DNA of 64,000 nucleotides from Pseudalgibacter alginicilyticus (GCF_001310225.1 NZ_CP012898.1:1612001-1676000), one strand, 5' to 3'; counted from the first letter of the stretch, positions 53,116 to 61,082 are shown. Notes: generated from the letters alone by a model not told the origin. Program-made: numbers and translations.

Positions 53116-54130
53116 CCCATTATCAAATTTCAAACAATCTTTTTTAGCACATTCTTTTATAAGCAAGATAATATCAAAAAAACAAAATCATCCTTTTTGG
53201 ATAATGGTACAAAAAGAAACAACAGACCATGTTTGTAGTTGGAGATTTATAATATTACTCCTTTTAATTACAATTACATGTTTTGGAAGTTTATACAACT
53301 CGCTAAATCATTTAAGCGAAGTATTAAATAACGCAAAGGATCCGAACCATATGTTTGCGTTTTTAAGAATACTAACAACATCTGACGGAACATTACCTCC
53401 TTTTCATGTTTTTATAGGTTTTTTAGGACCTTTATTAGGCATTAGTTTAGGTTTTGATGCTATCAACTCTGAGCAAAACAACGGTTCATTAGTTAGAATT
53501 ATTTCACAACCCATACACAGAGACTATTTAATTAACGCAAAATTTGTTGCTGGACTAATTATCATCGTCAGCCTATTCTTTACCTTAAATTTCCTATTTG
53601 TTGGTTTTGGTATTTTAGCAACAGGCTTAACACCTAACCCCGAAGAATTCTTGAGAATTATAGCTTTTACATTACTTGTCATCCTTTACGTATCATTCTG
53701 GTTAAATCTTTCTATTTTATTTTCTATTAAATTTAAACAAGCCGCCACATCGGCTTTATCCGCCATAGCTGTATGGTTATTTTTTACGGTTTTTTTTCAA
53801 ATATTAATAAACATAATAGCTAAAGTATTTATCCCAACAAATACAACCAACCCAAATCACGCTTTAGCCTATAAAAACTTTTTTCTTAAATTAATAAATA
53901 TTGCACCTAACCAATTATACAACGATGCAACAACAACATTATTAGCGCCTACAATAAGAAGTTTGGGACCTCTTTCATATAGCCAAACCTATGGAGCTAT
54001 ACCCTCTGCTCTACCTTTAAGAGAAAGCTTACTTATTGTTTGGCCACAATTAACAGGGTTAATAGCCATCACCATTTTATGTTTTGCTATATCATACTAT
54101 CTATTTATGAAACGTGAAATCAGAGCATAA
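53090..54130 (+). CDS. ABC-2 type permease
   Basis: This 346-residue integral membrane protein has six helices; the first follows QKETTDHVCSWRF, and GFDAINSEQNNGSLVRIISQPIHRDYLI (split as FDAINSEQNNGSL and SQPIHRDYLI) is the ABC-2 coupling signature. I use ATG 53090, overlapping the ATPase gene by 26 bp; an ATG at 53057 is less likely. It ends 90 nt before the tRNA remnant and is the last gene before the island. Confidence 0.88.
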   Translation: MKTINKLHNPLSNFKQSFLAHSFISKIISKKQNHPFWIMVQKETTDHVCSWRFIILLLLITITCFGSLYNSLNHLSEVLNNAKDPNHMFAFLRILTTSDGTLPPFHVFIGFLGPLLGISLGFDAINSEQNNGSLVRIISQPIHRDYLINAKFVAGLIIIVSLFFTLNFLFVGFGILATGLTPNPEEFLRIIAFTLLVILYVSFWLNLSILFSIKFKQAATSALSAIAVWLFFTVFFQILINIIAKVFIPTNTTNPNHALAYKNFFLKLINIAPNQLYNDATTTLLAPTIRSLGPLSYSQTYGAIPSALPLRESLLIVWPQLTGLIAITILCFAISYYLFMKREIRA

Positions 54131-54150
54131 AAAGTATAATAGATTTATAC

Positions 54151-54170
54151 ATTCTGTGCCTATTCCGTAC
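54151..54170 (+). repeat. Integrase-associated direct repeat, left copy
   Basis: ATTCTGTGCCTATTCCGTAC contains two copies of a TATTCYGTAC-type unit. A close copy lies at 54370-54389, on the other side of the tRNA fragment. Such repeats are candidates for recombinase binding sites. Confidence 0.5.
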
Positions 54171-54177
54171 CCCTTTT

Positions 54178-54209
54178 AAAAAAAAAAGGCTCCACATTTC
54201 TGTGAAGCC
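54178..54209 (-). terminator. Terminator of the original tRNA gene
   Basis: On the minus strand GGCTTCACA / TGTGGAGCC (one G-T pair) with a GAAA-type loop is followed by ten T. It lies 14 nt past the tRNA 3' end. Confidence 0.75.
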
Positions 54210-54222
54210 CTGTCTTACTTAG

Positions 54223-54268
54223 TAGCGGGAACTGGACTCGAACCAGTGACCTTCGGGTTATGAGCTTG
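54223..54268 (-). pseudogene. 3' half of tRNA (anticodon CAT), integration scar
   Basis: On the minus strand the sequence reads from the anticodon loop CTCATAA through CCCGA, variable loop, T arm (ACTGG TTCGAGT CCAGT) to acceptor TCCCGCT and discriminator A. The D arm and 5' acceptor strand AGCGGGA are absent; the expected 5' anticodon stem matches only in part. It is tRNA-Met or Ile2 type. A tyrosine recombinase starts 160 nt away on the side where the 5' half is missing, so this is the att copy left at one end of an integrated element. Confidence 0.8.
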
Positions 54269-54369
54269 ACACTTAGCATCATTAAAACAACACAAAACCC
54301 TTCATAATCAATTGTTTTAAAGCTATTTAATATTTTATAGATTAGAATAAAATCATCCAAAATCAAATT

Positions 54370-54389
54370 ATTCTGTACTTATTCTGTAC
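54370..54389 (+). repeat. Integrase-associated direct repeat, right copy
   Basis: ATTCTGTACTTATTCTGTAC is a tandem pair of ATTCTGTAC, 16 of 20 identical to 54151-54170 and 10 nt before the recombinase -7 box. Confidence 0.5.
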
Positions 54390-54399
54390 TAGTTTTTAG

Positions 54400-54407
54400 T
54401 ATCTTTG
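54400..54407 (+). promoter_or_regulatory. -7 promoter box of the recombinase gene
   Basis: TATCTTTG matches TAnnTTTG. An in-frame TTG at 54405 falls inside it, which favours ATG 54429 as the translation start. Confidence 0.5.
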
Positions 54408-54428
54408 TGTTATTGTAAAAAGGTTATT

Positions 54429-55763
54429 ATGGCAAGTATCAAAATTGTATTGCGTAAAAATATGATGAAAAAGGATGGCACTATTCCTTTGGCTATAAGA
54501 ATTAGTGAAAACTACAAGACAAATTATAAATGGCTTGGTCAATATGTTTTTGAAAAAGACTGGGACAAAGTTGCCGGAAAAGCTAAAAGAACCCACCCAA
54601 ATCACAAAAAACTAAATAACTTCTTGATGAAGAAGTTAACAGAAGCTAATGATCTATATTTTGATTCTAAAGATGATAGCATCACGCCCAAACAAGCTAA
54701 ACAAAAACTGAAAGGACCTGGAGGCTCTAAATCATTTTTTTCAGTTGCTGCTGAACGCGTTAAAAGCAAATATGATCGTGGAACTTTCTCAGTAGCTAAA
54801 TCTGAGCTTTCTATATTATATAACATTGAAGAGTTTTTAACGCTTAAATCCTCATCACCCAAAAAGAAGGTGATTGCAGATATACAACACAGAAGAAAGG
54901 ACAGGGTTAGCAAGTCTCGTAAAGGCGAATATTCCTTTATGGACGGCATTAATCATTTTAAGAAAAGTAAAACCTTAAAATTCCGGGATATAGATCAAGC
55001 ATTTATTGAAAAATATAAAACTTTCTGTTCAGTTTATCTCAATCAGAAAACTCGCACTATTACAAATCAATTAATTTTTATAAGAACCCTTTTTAATATT
55101 GCTATTAAAGATGGGATTGTTGCTCCTAAATTTTATCCGTTTGCAGGGGAAAAAGAAAGGATACGAATTGGTTCTGGCAACAAAATAGGTCTTACGATTA
55201 AGGAAATTGAAAAAATAGAATCATTGAAATTTGAACCTCAATCATCAATCTGGCATACACATAATGTATGGTTAATTGCTTTTTACTTTGCTGGAATACG
55301 TATCTCTGATGTTGTAAAATTAAAATGGTCATATTTTAATGATAATAGGCTTTACTATATTATGAATAAAAATGAAAAGCCCCTAAGCCTTAAAATTCCG
55401 GATAAAGCCAATACCATATTAAATTATTACAGAAAGAACCAAGCAGAAAATAACGGATACGTCTTTCCTTTTTTAAAAGATGCCAACTCTAAAAATGATG
55501 AAGATATTTTTAGAAAAACGAGAAATGCCACAAAACTCTTCAATAAATATCTAAAGCGTATAGCTCTTCAATGTAAGATTGATAAGAATTTATCAAACCA
55601 CATTGCCCGGCATAGTTTTGGAAATATTGCTGGAGATAAAATACATCCACTAATGCTTCAGAAATTATACCGTCATAGTGATTTAAAAACAACTTTAAAT
55701 TATCAAGCTAATTTTATCCATAAGGATGCAGATGATGCTTTGGATAGTGTAATCAATTTTTGA
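54429..55763 (+). CDS. Tyrosine recombinase (phage/ICE-type integrase)
   Basis: This 444-residue integrase has an N-terminal arm-binding domain (about 1-85), a SAM-like core-binding domain (about 100-235) and a C-terminal catalytic domain. Catalytic residues: Arg in AGIRISDVVKLKW, His-x-x-Arg in HIARHSFG, His in LYRHSDLKTT and Tyr in LNYQANF. It lacks the extra helix region of IntI and matches the Bacteroidota site-specific integrases that use tRNA genes. It lies next to the tRNA fragment and points into the island. Confidence 0.92.
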   Translation: MASIKIVLRKNMMKKDGTIPLAIRISENYKTNYKWLGQYVFEKDWDKVAGKAKRTHPNHKKLNNFLMKKLTEANDLYFDSKDDSITPKQAKQKLKGPGGSKSFFSVAAERVKSKYDRGTFSVAKSELSILYNIEEFLTLKSSSPKKKVIADIQHRRKDRVSKSRKGEYSFMDGINHFKKSKTLKFRDIDQAFIEKYKTFCSVYLNQKTRTITNQLIFIRTLFNIAIKDGIVAPKFYPFAGEKERIRIGSGNKIGLTIKEIEKIESLKFEPQSSIWHTHNVWLIAFYFAGIRISDVVKLKWSYFNDNRLYYIMNKNEKPLSLKIPDKANTILNYYRKNQAENNGYVFPFLKDANSKNDEDIFRKTRNATKLFNKYLKRIALQCKIDKNLSNHIARHSFGNIAGDKIHPLMLQKLYRHSDLKTTLNYQANFIHKDADDALDSVINF

Positions 55764-55811
55764 CCCGAGAGCAATGGGTGGGAATTAATTTGATAAAAGC
55801 TTACCAGACAG

Positions 55812-56345
55812 TTATTTTTTTCGTTTGTAATACAACTGTACCAATCCTGTTTCAAATGTTTTGGCGCTTACGAATTCCAATAGTTGTTCTGGTCTACCTT
55901 CTTTAAATAATCTTGTACCATTACCTAAAAGAATGGGTACAATAGAAATAGTAAGTTCATCTATTAAGTCATTCTTCAAAAGTTCATTAACAATTTCAGC
56001 ACCTCCATCACAATAGATGTCTATACCCGCTTCGCTTTTAAGTTGGGTTACAAGGTTTTTTATATTGCCTGTATAAAATTTGATTCTACCGTTGTCTGGA
56101 CGGTCTGTTCTTGTCATGACATACACATTTCGTTCTCCATTGTCATAATGCGAAGTTCCAATTTCCTTTGCTACATAATCATAGGTTTTACGTCCAATAA
56201 TAATAGTATCTATGGTGGAAGTAAATGCAGCGTAACCATAATCTTCTCCTTCTTTTTCAACTAACTTTAAAAAACTAAGGTCATCATTTGGTTGCGCTAT
56301 AAATCCGTCTAAACTGGTTGCTATAAATAGTTTTATTTTTCTCAT
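55812..56345 (-). CDS. Dihydrofolate reductase family protein (RibD C-terminal-like)
   Basis: This 177-residue NADPH-dependent reductase fold has start RKIKLFIATSLDGFIA, IIIGRKTYD, YCDGGAEIVNELL and the tail LTISIVPILLGNGTRLF. Such single-domain paralogues of RibD are common in accessory regions; the substrate is unknown and true DHFR activity should not be assumed. It is probably transcribed after the AraC gene. Confidence 0.9.
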   Translation of the reverse strand: MRKIKLFIATSLDGFIAQPNDDLSFLKLVEKEGEDYGYAAFTSTIDTIIIGRKTYDYVAKEIGTSHYDNGERNVYVMTRTDRPDNGRIKFYTGNIKNLVTQLKSEAGIDIYCDGGAEIVNELLKNDLIDELTISIVPILLGNGTRLFKEGRPEQLLEFVSAKTFETGLVQLYYKRKK

Positions 56346-56417
56346 TTGGTGTTAAATTTTAATTTTTTCACAAAAATAGGAAGTTGTCTAGTGTTTTTCT
56401 TTGGAAAAAAACGACAT

Positions 56418-57155
56418 TTAAAGTAGGGAGGGTAAATACCCTGTATGACGTTTTACAGCATTGGTGAGATGAGAATGGTCATAATATCCACATTCAAATG
56501 CTATATCTGAGAATGATTTGTGTTCCTTTTGTGATGCAATTAAATTTAATGCGTATTGTAGACGAATTATGTTTGCGTATTCTTTTGGGGTTAACCCTAT
56601 AAAGTTATTAAACAACCTTTCTAATTGCCTTGTTGAAATTACATTTTGTTTTGATAATTCCTCAATAGTAATTGAACCCCTTGATACTCGTATGTCGTCT
56701 ATGACCGAACTTAATCTTGTGGACTTAGTACTTTTTCTATCCGTAAAAAATTGATTTAAATAATTGGTGTAGTTATCCTTAAAAAAATGATTTCTATCAA
56801 AAGATAGATTTTTGTCAAATAGAATGGTGTTATTTTTTATCTCACTGAGAGAAGTAAAAGAGAAAAAAGATGCAAAAGCGGAAGGTTTAAGACAAACTCC
56901 TATAAGATGTGTGTTTTCATTGATGTAACTTTCTTTAAAAGTAGTCATTGCTCCAACGAGATAGGTTTTACCGTGTTCCATTTTTACTGTGCCATTATCG
57001 GTGGTACAGTTGTCTCCAAGGTTCATAATCAAACCTGGGCAACCATCAGGAAAAATACGTTCCCAATGATTACTCGATGTATCACCCCTTATTTCCCAAT
57101 AGCTGTGAATTTGATTTTGGAGGTTACGACTTGGATTTATTTCTTTATACATCAT
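56418..57155 (-). CDS. AraC family transcriptional regulator
   Basis: This 245-residue protein has an N-terminal sensor domain (about 1-130; starts EINPSRNLQNQIHSYWEIRG, with FPDGCPGLIMNLGD, as in DUF6597) and a C-terminal AraC double helix-turn-helix (ISTRQLERLFNNFIGLTPKEYA split as STRQLERLF and GLTPKEYANIIRLQ; FSDIAFECGYYDHSHLTNAVK). It probably regulates the adjacent reductase gene. Confidence 0.92.
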   Translation of the reverse strand: MMYKEINPSRNLQNQIHSYWEIRGDTSSNHWERIFPDGCPGLIMNLGDNCTTDNGTVKMEHGKTYLVGAMTTFKESYINENTHLIGVCLKPSAFASFFSFTSLSEIKNNTILFDKNLSFDRNHFFKDNYTNYLNQFFTDRKSTKSTRLSSVIDDIRVSRGSITIEELSKQNVISTRQLERLFNNFIGLTPKEYANIIRLQYALNLIASQKEHKSFSDIAFECGYYDHSHLTNAVKRHTGYLPSLL

Positions 57156-57266
57156 TGATAAAACTATAAGAAGTTTAATTGTTGTTTAACTTGTTTCGCC
57201 CTAATTTCTAAAGTTATTCGTTTTTTATTGCGGTATTTTGAATACACCAGTCTAATTTTACATTAT

Positions 57267-57392
57267 GCAGAACATTTATGTATAAAAGTTGTGTGTGTGT
57301 GAAGATTTCCTAAAGAAAAATTAGAAGCTAGCAAACGAGCAACTAATTTTGGTTTAGCTAAACCTAGCATTTTTTATACGTGTAACTTGTTC
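57267..57392 (-). repeat. Solitary attC-like site on minus strand
   Basis: On the minus strand the site follows the VOC gene stop: GTTACACGTATAAAAAATGC, then TTAGTTGCTCGTTTGCTAGC, a degenerate apex (TTTCTTTAGGAAA), CACACACACAAC, and TTATACATAAAT before core GTTCTGC. It is plainly homologous, arm by arm, to sites 3, 4 and 6 of the array 36 kb away. The left core pairs poorly with the cassette start (about 5 of 9), so it is more degraded. Confidence 0.65.
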
Positions 57393-57400
57393 GCTTTTTT

Positions 57401-57790
57401 TCAGTCGAGTGAATATTCCGAATTATCTTTTCCGATTATAAATACACTACCTGCTGGGTCCATTATCCAATGATTATCTTTTGGTATTTCTTCCAATTCA
57501 TCGCAAGTTTCAATTCCGTTGGATTTCAAATATTCTGTCGCTTTTTCCACATTTGGCGTTTTCAGCTCCAACCAAGTTTCCGAATGAGTATAATTGTCTA
57601 CGCAATCCAACCAAATTATATTATTTCCAAATTTAACTTCGTGAGTTTTAGAAACTGTTGGGTTCTTTATTTCTTTTTCGGTCACTTCCAATTTCAGGAT
57701 TTCTCTATAAAATTTCACAGTTTCCTGATATTTAAATTTCGGGATTTTTATTGCGATATTTATTCCGCCATTAAATTTGATGTCGTTCAT
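57401..57790 (-). CDS. VOC family protein in a solitary cassette
   Basis: This 129-residue vicinal oxygen chelate (glyoxalase/bleomycin resistance) fold protein has paired beta-alpha-beta-beta-beta units (NIAIKIPKFKYQETVKFYREIL ... WLELKTPNVEKATEYLKSNG, each shown in part; final DPAGSVFIIGKD). Members are metalloenzymes or drug binders; the metal ligands are not all clear here. Upstream of its start lies GTTAGCTGCAAGCTGAAAA, close to the start of cassette 7, and downstream an attC-like site, so it is an inserted cassette. Confidence 0.85.
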   Translation of the reverse strand: MNDIKFNGGINIAIKIPKFKYQETVKFYREILKLEVTEKEIKNPTVSKTHEVKFGNNIIWLDCVDNYTHSETWLELKTPNVEKATEYLKSNGIETCDELEEIPKDNHWIMDPAGSVFIIGKDNSEYSLD

Positions 57791-57840
57791 TGTTCAGATT
57801 TTAATTTTGTTGTTTGGCACGATCTATTTTCAGCTTGCAG

Positions 57841-57954
57841 CTAACAATTGAATAAAATCATTGATGCTATTCTACTTATAAGAACTAAAATAATAATTGT
57901 AAATGGGATTCTTAAAAATTCTATTTGATTGATCAGTTCTTTTTTATTTCCCAT
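57841..57954 (-). CDS. Small 37-residue membrane ORF ending in the cassette junction
   Basis: ATG (complement of 57952-57954) overlaps the end of the upstream gene and opens a 37-codon frame with an amphipathic start and one hydrophobic helix (IPFTIIILVLISRIASMIL). The stop TAG is formed by the cassette boundary GTTAGC. It is either a real small membrane protein or a gene truncated by the cassette. Coding evidence is thin. Confidence 0.35.
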   Translation of the reverse strand: MGNKKELINQIEFLRIPFTIIILVLISRIASMILFNC

Positions 57955-58147
57955 TGTCTATCAATTTGTTTTCAACCTCACTTTCTATAAGTTTTAAAGC
58001 AATTTTGAGAGCCTCAATTCTATTTTTTAGTAAAGTATGTTGTGATGTTCTATCCGTAAGTTTTAGCCTGGACTTTTCACATTTATGTAGTAGTGACTCA
58101 ATAACTGTTGAGGCTTGTATTAATTTGTCTTTAGGATAGTTTTCCAT
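57944..58147 (-). CDS. Small helical hypothetical protein
   Basis: This 67-residue, highly charged, probably all-helical protein begins MENYPKDKLIQASTVIESLL. Heptad-like leucines suggest a coiled coil. No family recognised. It is 15 nt downstream of the YdeI-like gene on the same strand, so it is likely part of that operon. Confidence 0.55.
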   Translation of the reverse strand: MENYPKDKLIQASTVIESLLHKCEKSRLKLTDRTSQHTLLKNRIEALKIALKLIESEVENKLIDNGK

Positions 58148-58162
58148 AGCTAATTGGATGTT

Positions 58163-58747
58163 TTATACTTCTCGATCATTTAATCCTTTTCCCTCAAAAA
58201 TTTTCGGTTTTGCTTTTTCAATTCTTGATATTCGTGTTTTGGATTGTTTGGCTTGTGAGAAGTAGAGTAAATATCCTCTTTGTCTCCCTAGGGTTAGGTC
58301 ATAAAATGCTGTCTCTAATTCGGGATTACTTTTTAATGCTTCTTCAAGTTCTTGAGGAATTTCATATTCAGAAGTCTTTTTCATTTTTACTTCCAATCCT
58401 GCTTTTTCCACCTCAATGGCTTCAAAAACATAAGCTTTGATAGCTGATTTTAAGTCAATAACTTCCTGTTTGTTTCTAAATCGAATTTGACGAGCTGACT
58501 GCAGGTTTTCGGTTTGTTGAATTAAAAGGTTGTTAGTATCATCAAGTAATGCTCCTTTATGAAATAACAAGGCACAATACTCCTTAAAACCGTGAATAAG
58601 TACAATGTTTTTACCTTGAAAAGTATAACAAGGATGCATCCATTTAAAATTCTCTTCGAGACCACATTCTAAACAGATTTCTCGCAATAGAATGGTTTCT
58701 TCTTTCCAGTTCTTTATCTTTTCGATGTATTGGTCTACTTTTTCCAT
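58163..58747 (-). CDS. YdeI/OmpD-associated family protein
   Basis: This 194-residue protein has an N-terminal DUF1801-like fold (about 1-115; FKWMHPCYTFQGKNIVLIHGF shown in part as KWMHPCYTFQGKNIVLI) and a C-terminal helical OmdA-type segment (LKSNPELETAFYDLTLGRQRGY; SKTRISRIEKAKPKI). The family is linked to peptide or stress tolerance in enterobacteria, but its mechanism is unknown. It is in the minus-strand run of small genes. Confidence 0.85.
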   Translation of the reverse strand: MEKVDQYIEKIKNWKEETILLREICLECGLEENFKWMHPCYTFQGKNIVLIHGFKEYCALLFHKGALLDDTNNLLIQQTENLQSARQIRFRNKQEVIDLKSAIKAYVFEAIEVEKAGLEVKMKKTSEYEIPQELEEALKSNPELETAFYDLTLGRQRGYLLYFSQAKQSKTRISRIEKAKPKIFEGKGLNDREV

Positions 58748-58764
58748 TTAAGAATATTTTTATT

Positions 58765-59118
58765 TTACAATGTGTTTAGTGCTTCATCCACTGAACTTAG
58801 AAAATTAACCTGTGATCCTTTGTTACTTTCGTATATAAAGTTTTTTAAACTGTTACTTTCATATTTTGAAAAATCTCCAATAATGGATAAAGCCATATTG
58901 TATTGAGTGAATTTCTGAAGGATGTCTCCAGCCAACTTAGTTTTTAAATCAAAAAACTCTGGTGTAATATTTTTTTGATGTAAAATCATTTTATCATATC
59001 CTTGATAATAGATGTTACCCATTAAATCCAAGGCATCTTCTGTGGTTTTAATTATAATTTCATTTGAGATAATTTCTGCGATTTTAATACCGCTTTTTGA
59101 ATGTTCTTTGATTTCCAT
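58765..59118 (-). CDS. DUF4180-like protein
   Basis: This 117-residue soluble protein matches my memory of DUF4180 (IKTTEDALDLMGNIYYQGYDKMILH shown as TTEDALDLMGNIYYQG; ITPEFFDLKTKLAGDILQKF; NFIYESNKGSQVNFL). No activity is known. It lies 6 nt after the DUF1801 gene, in the same operon. Confidence 0.8.
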   Translation of the reverse strand: MEIKEHSKSGIKIAEIISNEIIIKTTEDALDLMGNIYYQGYDKMILHQKNITPEFFDLKTKLAGDILQKFTQYNMALSIIGDFSKYESNSLKNFIYESNKGSQVNFLSSVDEALNTL

Positions 59119-59124
59119 CTGATT

Positions 59125-59481
59125 TTATAATGCGTTGAGCTTAGCCTGTTCTTGAATAAGTAGCTTAAATTCTTCTGTAGGGATATCTTGGTCAAATTTT
59201 ATCTGGATTGTCTTTTTCCCTGTTTTATATCCCTTTTTTTCCAATATTTTACGCATCTCTTCGGATAATGAATCTATGCCAAAACTGACGTGTTTTTTAG
59301 CTAATGAAAATCCTGCAAGAATACCGTTGTATTTATAAATTGGCACATTCCAACTAATACCACTTTCTGCATTTGGTTCAGTAGTTTCAATTAGCTTCTT
59401 AAGCTTAATCATTACTTCCTGAGATTCTTGTGGTGAAATATCAATAAACTCATCAACTGTTTTAGGTTTTAAATCTGCCAT
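59125..59481 (-). CDS. DUF1801 domain protein
   Basis: This 118-residue YdhG-like fold protein has the typical ISWNVPIYKYNGILAGFSLA and KHVSFGIDSL and ends TKKTIQIKFDQDIP-like (actual GKKTIQIKFDQDIP). The function is unknown; the domain recurs in the YdeI-like gene two genes on. It starts 2 nt after the DoxX gene stop. Confidence 0.85.
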   Translation of the reverse strand: MADLKPKTVDEFIDISPQESQEVMIKLKKLIETTEPNAESGISWNVPIYKYNGILAGFSLAKKHVSFGIDSLSEEMRKILEKKGYKTGKKTIQIKFDQDIPTEEFKLLIQEQAKLNAL

Positions 59482-59483
59482 AT

Positions 59484-59861
59484 TTATAGTTTTTCTAATT
59501 TTCTGCTTGCTGGTCTAAAATACCAAGATAAAACCGTCACAATCAATAATATTAATGAAGGTATTGCTTCTGTAAATGGTTGACCAACTGCTAAATGAGA
59601 AATAAATGCTCCTGACATTGCAAAGAAAAAACCTGCATACGCCCATTCTTTTAACAAAGGTTGTTTTGGAATTAAAATAGTGATTACACCTAGTATTTTC
59701 CAAGCACCAAGAATACTTAACAAGTATAGGGGATAGCCTAATTGTGATACGATTTCATTGTAGCCGCCAATTTGCAGTAATTGTTGAACACCACCAGCTA
59801 ACATTCCAAACGATAGGAAGATGGTAAGAACCCAATAGATAATTTTATTTCTATTTTTCAT
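59484..59861 (-). CDS. DoxX-family membrane protein
   Basis: This 125-residue protein has four transmembrane helices, with GGVQQLLQIGGY in the first loop and ILGAWKILGVITIL in helix 2-3, as in DoxX-like proteins. Relatives take part in redox or detoxification membrane complexes. It abuts genes on both sides (1-2 nt), so it is in a tight operon. Confidence 0.85.
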   Translation of the reverse strand: MKNRNKIIYWVLTIFLSFGMLAGGVQQLLQIGGYNEIVSQLGYPLYLLSILGAWKILGVITILIPKQPLLKEWAYAGFFFAMSGAFISHLAVGQPFTEAIPSLILLIVTVLSWYFRPASRKLEKL

Positions 59862-59862
59862 T

Positions 59863-60279
59863 TTAATTTATTTTTTGATAGGATTGTTTTAAATGTTTTA
59901 CAATTAATGTTTCAAATGTTTTTCTTGAAGGGTTAACAATACAAACCCAATTCATAGAACCATAAGTTGGATGGGGCATTAACGTGTCCTCTTTGGTGAA
60001 GTCAATACCAATATGCATAAAAGCTTCAAGTTTTTTACCTGTAGGAAGTTCTTTAAACAACGATTCAAAGGTGTCCTTATCAACAGGAAAATTTAATCTA
60101 AAGAAGCCTTCTCTGTTAAGATTGGATACTGCATCATATTCATTATCTTTTGTTATTAAAGTTGCAAATGGAAGTTTATCATTCTTTTTGTGCATAAAGA
60201 AAAGGTCATTTTCTGCTTCGGCTAATTGTAAGTTATCAAAGTTTTGAAGTAGGTAGTTTTTAATTTCTTCAATTTTCAT
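59863..60279 (-). CDS. DUF6194-like protein
   Basis: This 138-residue soluble protein has a central NREGFFRLNFPVDKDTF and a final HPTYGSMNWVCIVNPSRKTFE, which I associate with DUF6194; it also resembles the YjbR/MmcQ-like fold. No catalytic residues are known. It begins 4 nt after the SRPBCC gene in the ArsR-led operon. Confidence 0.75.
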   Translation of the reverse strand: MKIEEIKNYLLQNFDNLQLAEAENDLFFMHKKNDKLPFATLITKDNEYDAVSNLNREGFFRLNFPVDKDTFESLFKELPTGKKLEAFMHIGIDFTKEDTLMPHPTYGSMNWVCIVNPSRKTFETLIVKHLKQSYQKIN

Positions 60280-60283
60280 AGTA

Positions 60284-60748
60284 TCAAAGTTTTGGTTTTA
60301 GGATTTGTTCTAGTTTATCGTGAGCCATATTTAAGCCATATGCAAACGGTAATTTTAGCTGCTCTGCTCTATGTTTTTCTGATTTATAAATAATCTGAAT
60401 GGTTAACTTGCTTTTGTCTTCTGTAACTTTTTCAAAATTCAAGAACTCCAATTGTACACCTATCGGCATATTTTCCATTTCAAAAGTTCGTACTATTTCT
60501 TTGTTCGGGATAAGCTTGTGTATGGTTCCATTCGCCTTAAACATTACATTTCCTTCGTGTGAGGTTTCAAACTCATAACTTCCGTGATTTTTGTTTTCCA
60601 ACTTTAGTACATTGGTTCCCATCCATTGTGCTACAAATTCTGCTTCGGTATAGGCTTTGTAAACAAGTTCAACAGGAAGGTCAAATTCTCTCGTGATAGT
60701 TAGCTCTTGCTTACCTTCTAGAGCATTGATTTTTGTTTTTTGGTTCAT
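60284..60748 (-). CDS. SRPBCC (AHSA1-like) domain protein
   Basis: This 154-residue START-like fold protein begins TITREFDLPVELVYKAYTE, with FVAQWMGTNVL, and a C-terminal long helix (AYGLNMAHDKLEQIL). These proteins bind hydrophobic ligands. Its pairing 4 nt after an ArsR repressor is a recurring bacterial arrangement, in which the repressor controls its SRPBCC partner. Confidence 0.9.
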   Translation of the reverse strand: MNQKTKINALEGKQELTITREFDLPVELVYKAYTEAEFVAQWMGTNVLKLENKNHGSYEFETSHEGNVMFKANGTIHKLIPNKEIVRTFEMENMPIGVQLEFLNFEKVTEDKSKLTIQIIYKSEKHRAEQLKLPFAYGLNMAHDKLEQILKPKL

Positions 60749-60752
60749 AAGT

Positions 60753-61079
60753 TTATGTATTATTTGATTGATGCTGCTTCATAATAGCTTCCAATGAATT
60801 AAATCGGTCATCCCATAGTTTTCTAAAAGGTTCAATAAAATCAGCTATTTGTTTCATCCCGTTAGGATTTAGTTGATAATAGATTTCCCTTCCTTTTTGT
60901 TCTTGTTCCAAAATTTCACATTCGGTAAGAATTTGAATGTGTTTGGAAATGGTTTGTCTAGAATAGTCAAAATTCTCGGCAATAGCACTTGGTGTCATAG
61001 CACTAGCCGCGACCAACGTGATAATTGTTCTTCGTGTTGGGTCGGCTATGGCTTGAAAAACGTCTCTTCTTAATTTCAT
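60753..61079 (-). CDS. ArsR family transcriptional repressor
   Basis: This 108-residue winged helix protein has [39 protein letters not shown] (recognition helix) and REIYYQLNP (wing). No metal-binding cysteines (CxC) are present, so it is not an arsenic sensor. Start ATG 61079; the in-frame TTG at 61100 lies in its own -7 box. Two copies of GCAGTTATTT bracket the -7 box, suggesting autorepression. Confidence 0.9.
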   Translation of the reverse strand: MKLRRDVFQAIADPTRRTIITLVAASAMTPSAIAENFDYSRQTISKHIQILTECEILEQEQKGREIYYQLNPNGMKQIADFIEPFRKLWDDRFNSLEAIMKQHQSNNT

Positions 61080-61082
61080 TAC

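Noticed and set aside
54160-54366. 68-codon minus-strand frame over the tRNA fragment
   Set aside because: It is an artefact of translating the tRNA 3' half and its terminator.
54405-54428. TTG start for the recombinase adding MCYCKKVI
   Set aside because: The TTG lies within the -7 promoter box TATCTTTG, so it would not be on the transcript.
54429-55763. Could this tyrosine recombinase be the integrase for the cassette array?
   Set aside because: It is 33 kb away, sits next to a tRNA att fragment, has an N-terminal arm-binding domain and shows no IntI-specific insert. It is better explained as the integrase of the tRNA-linked element. A trans role cannot be excluded from sequence.
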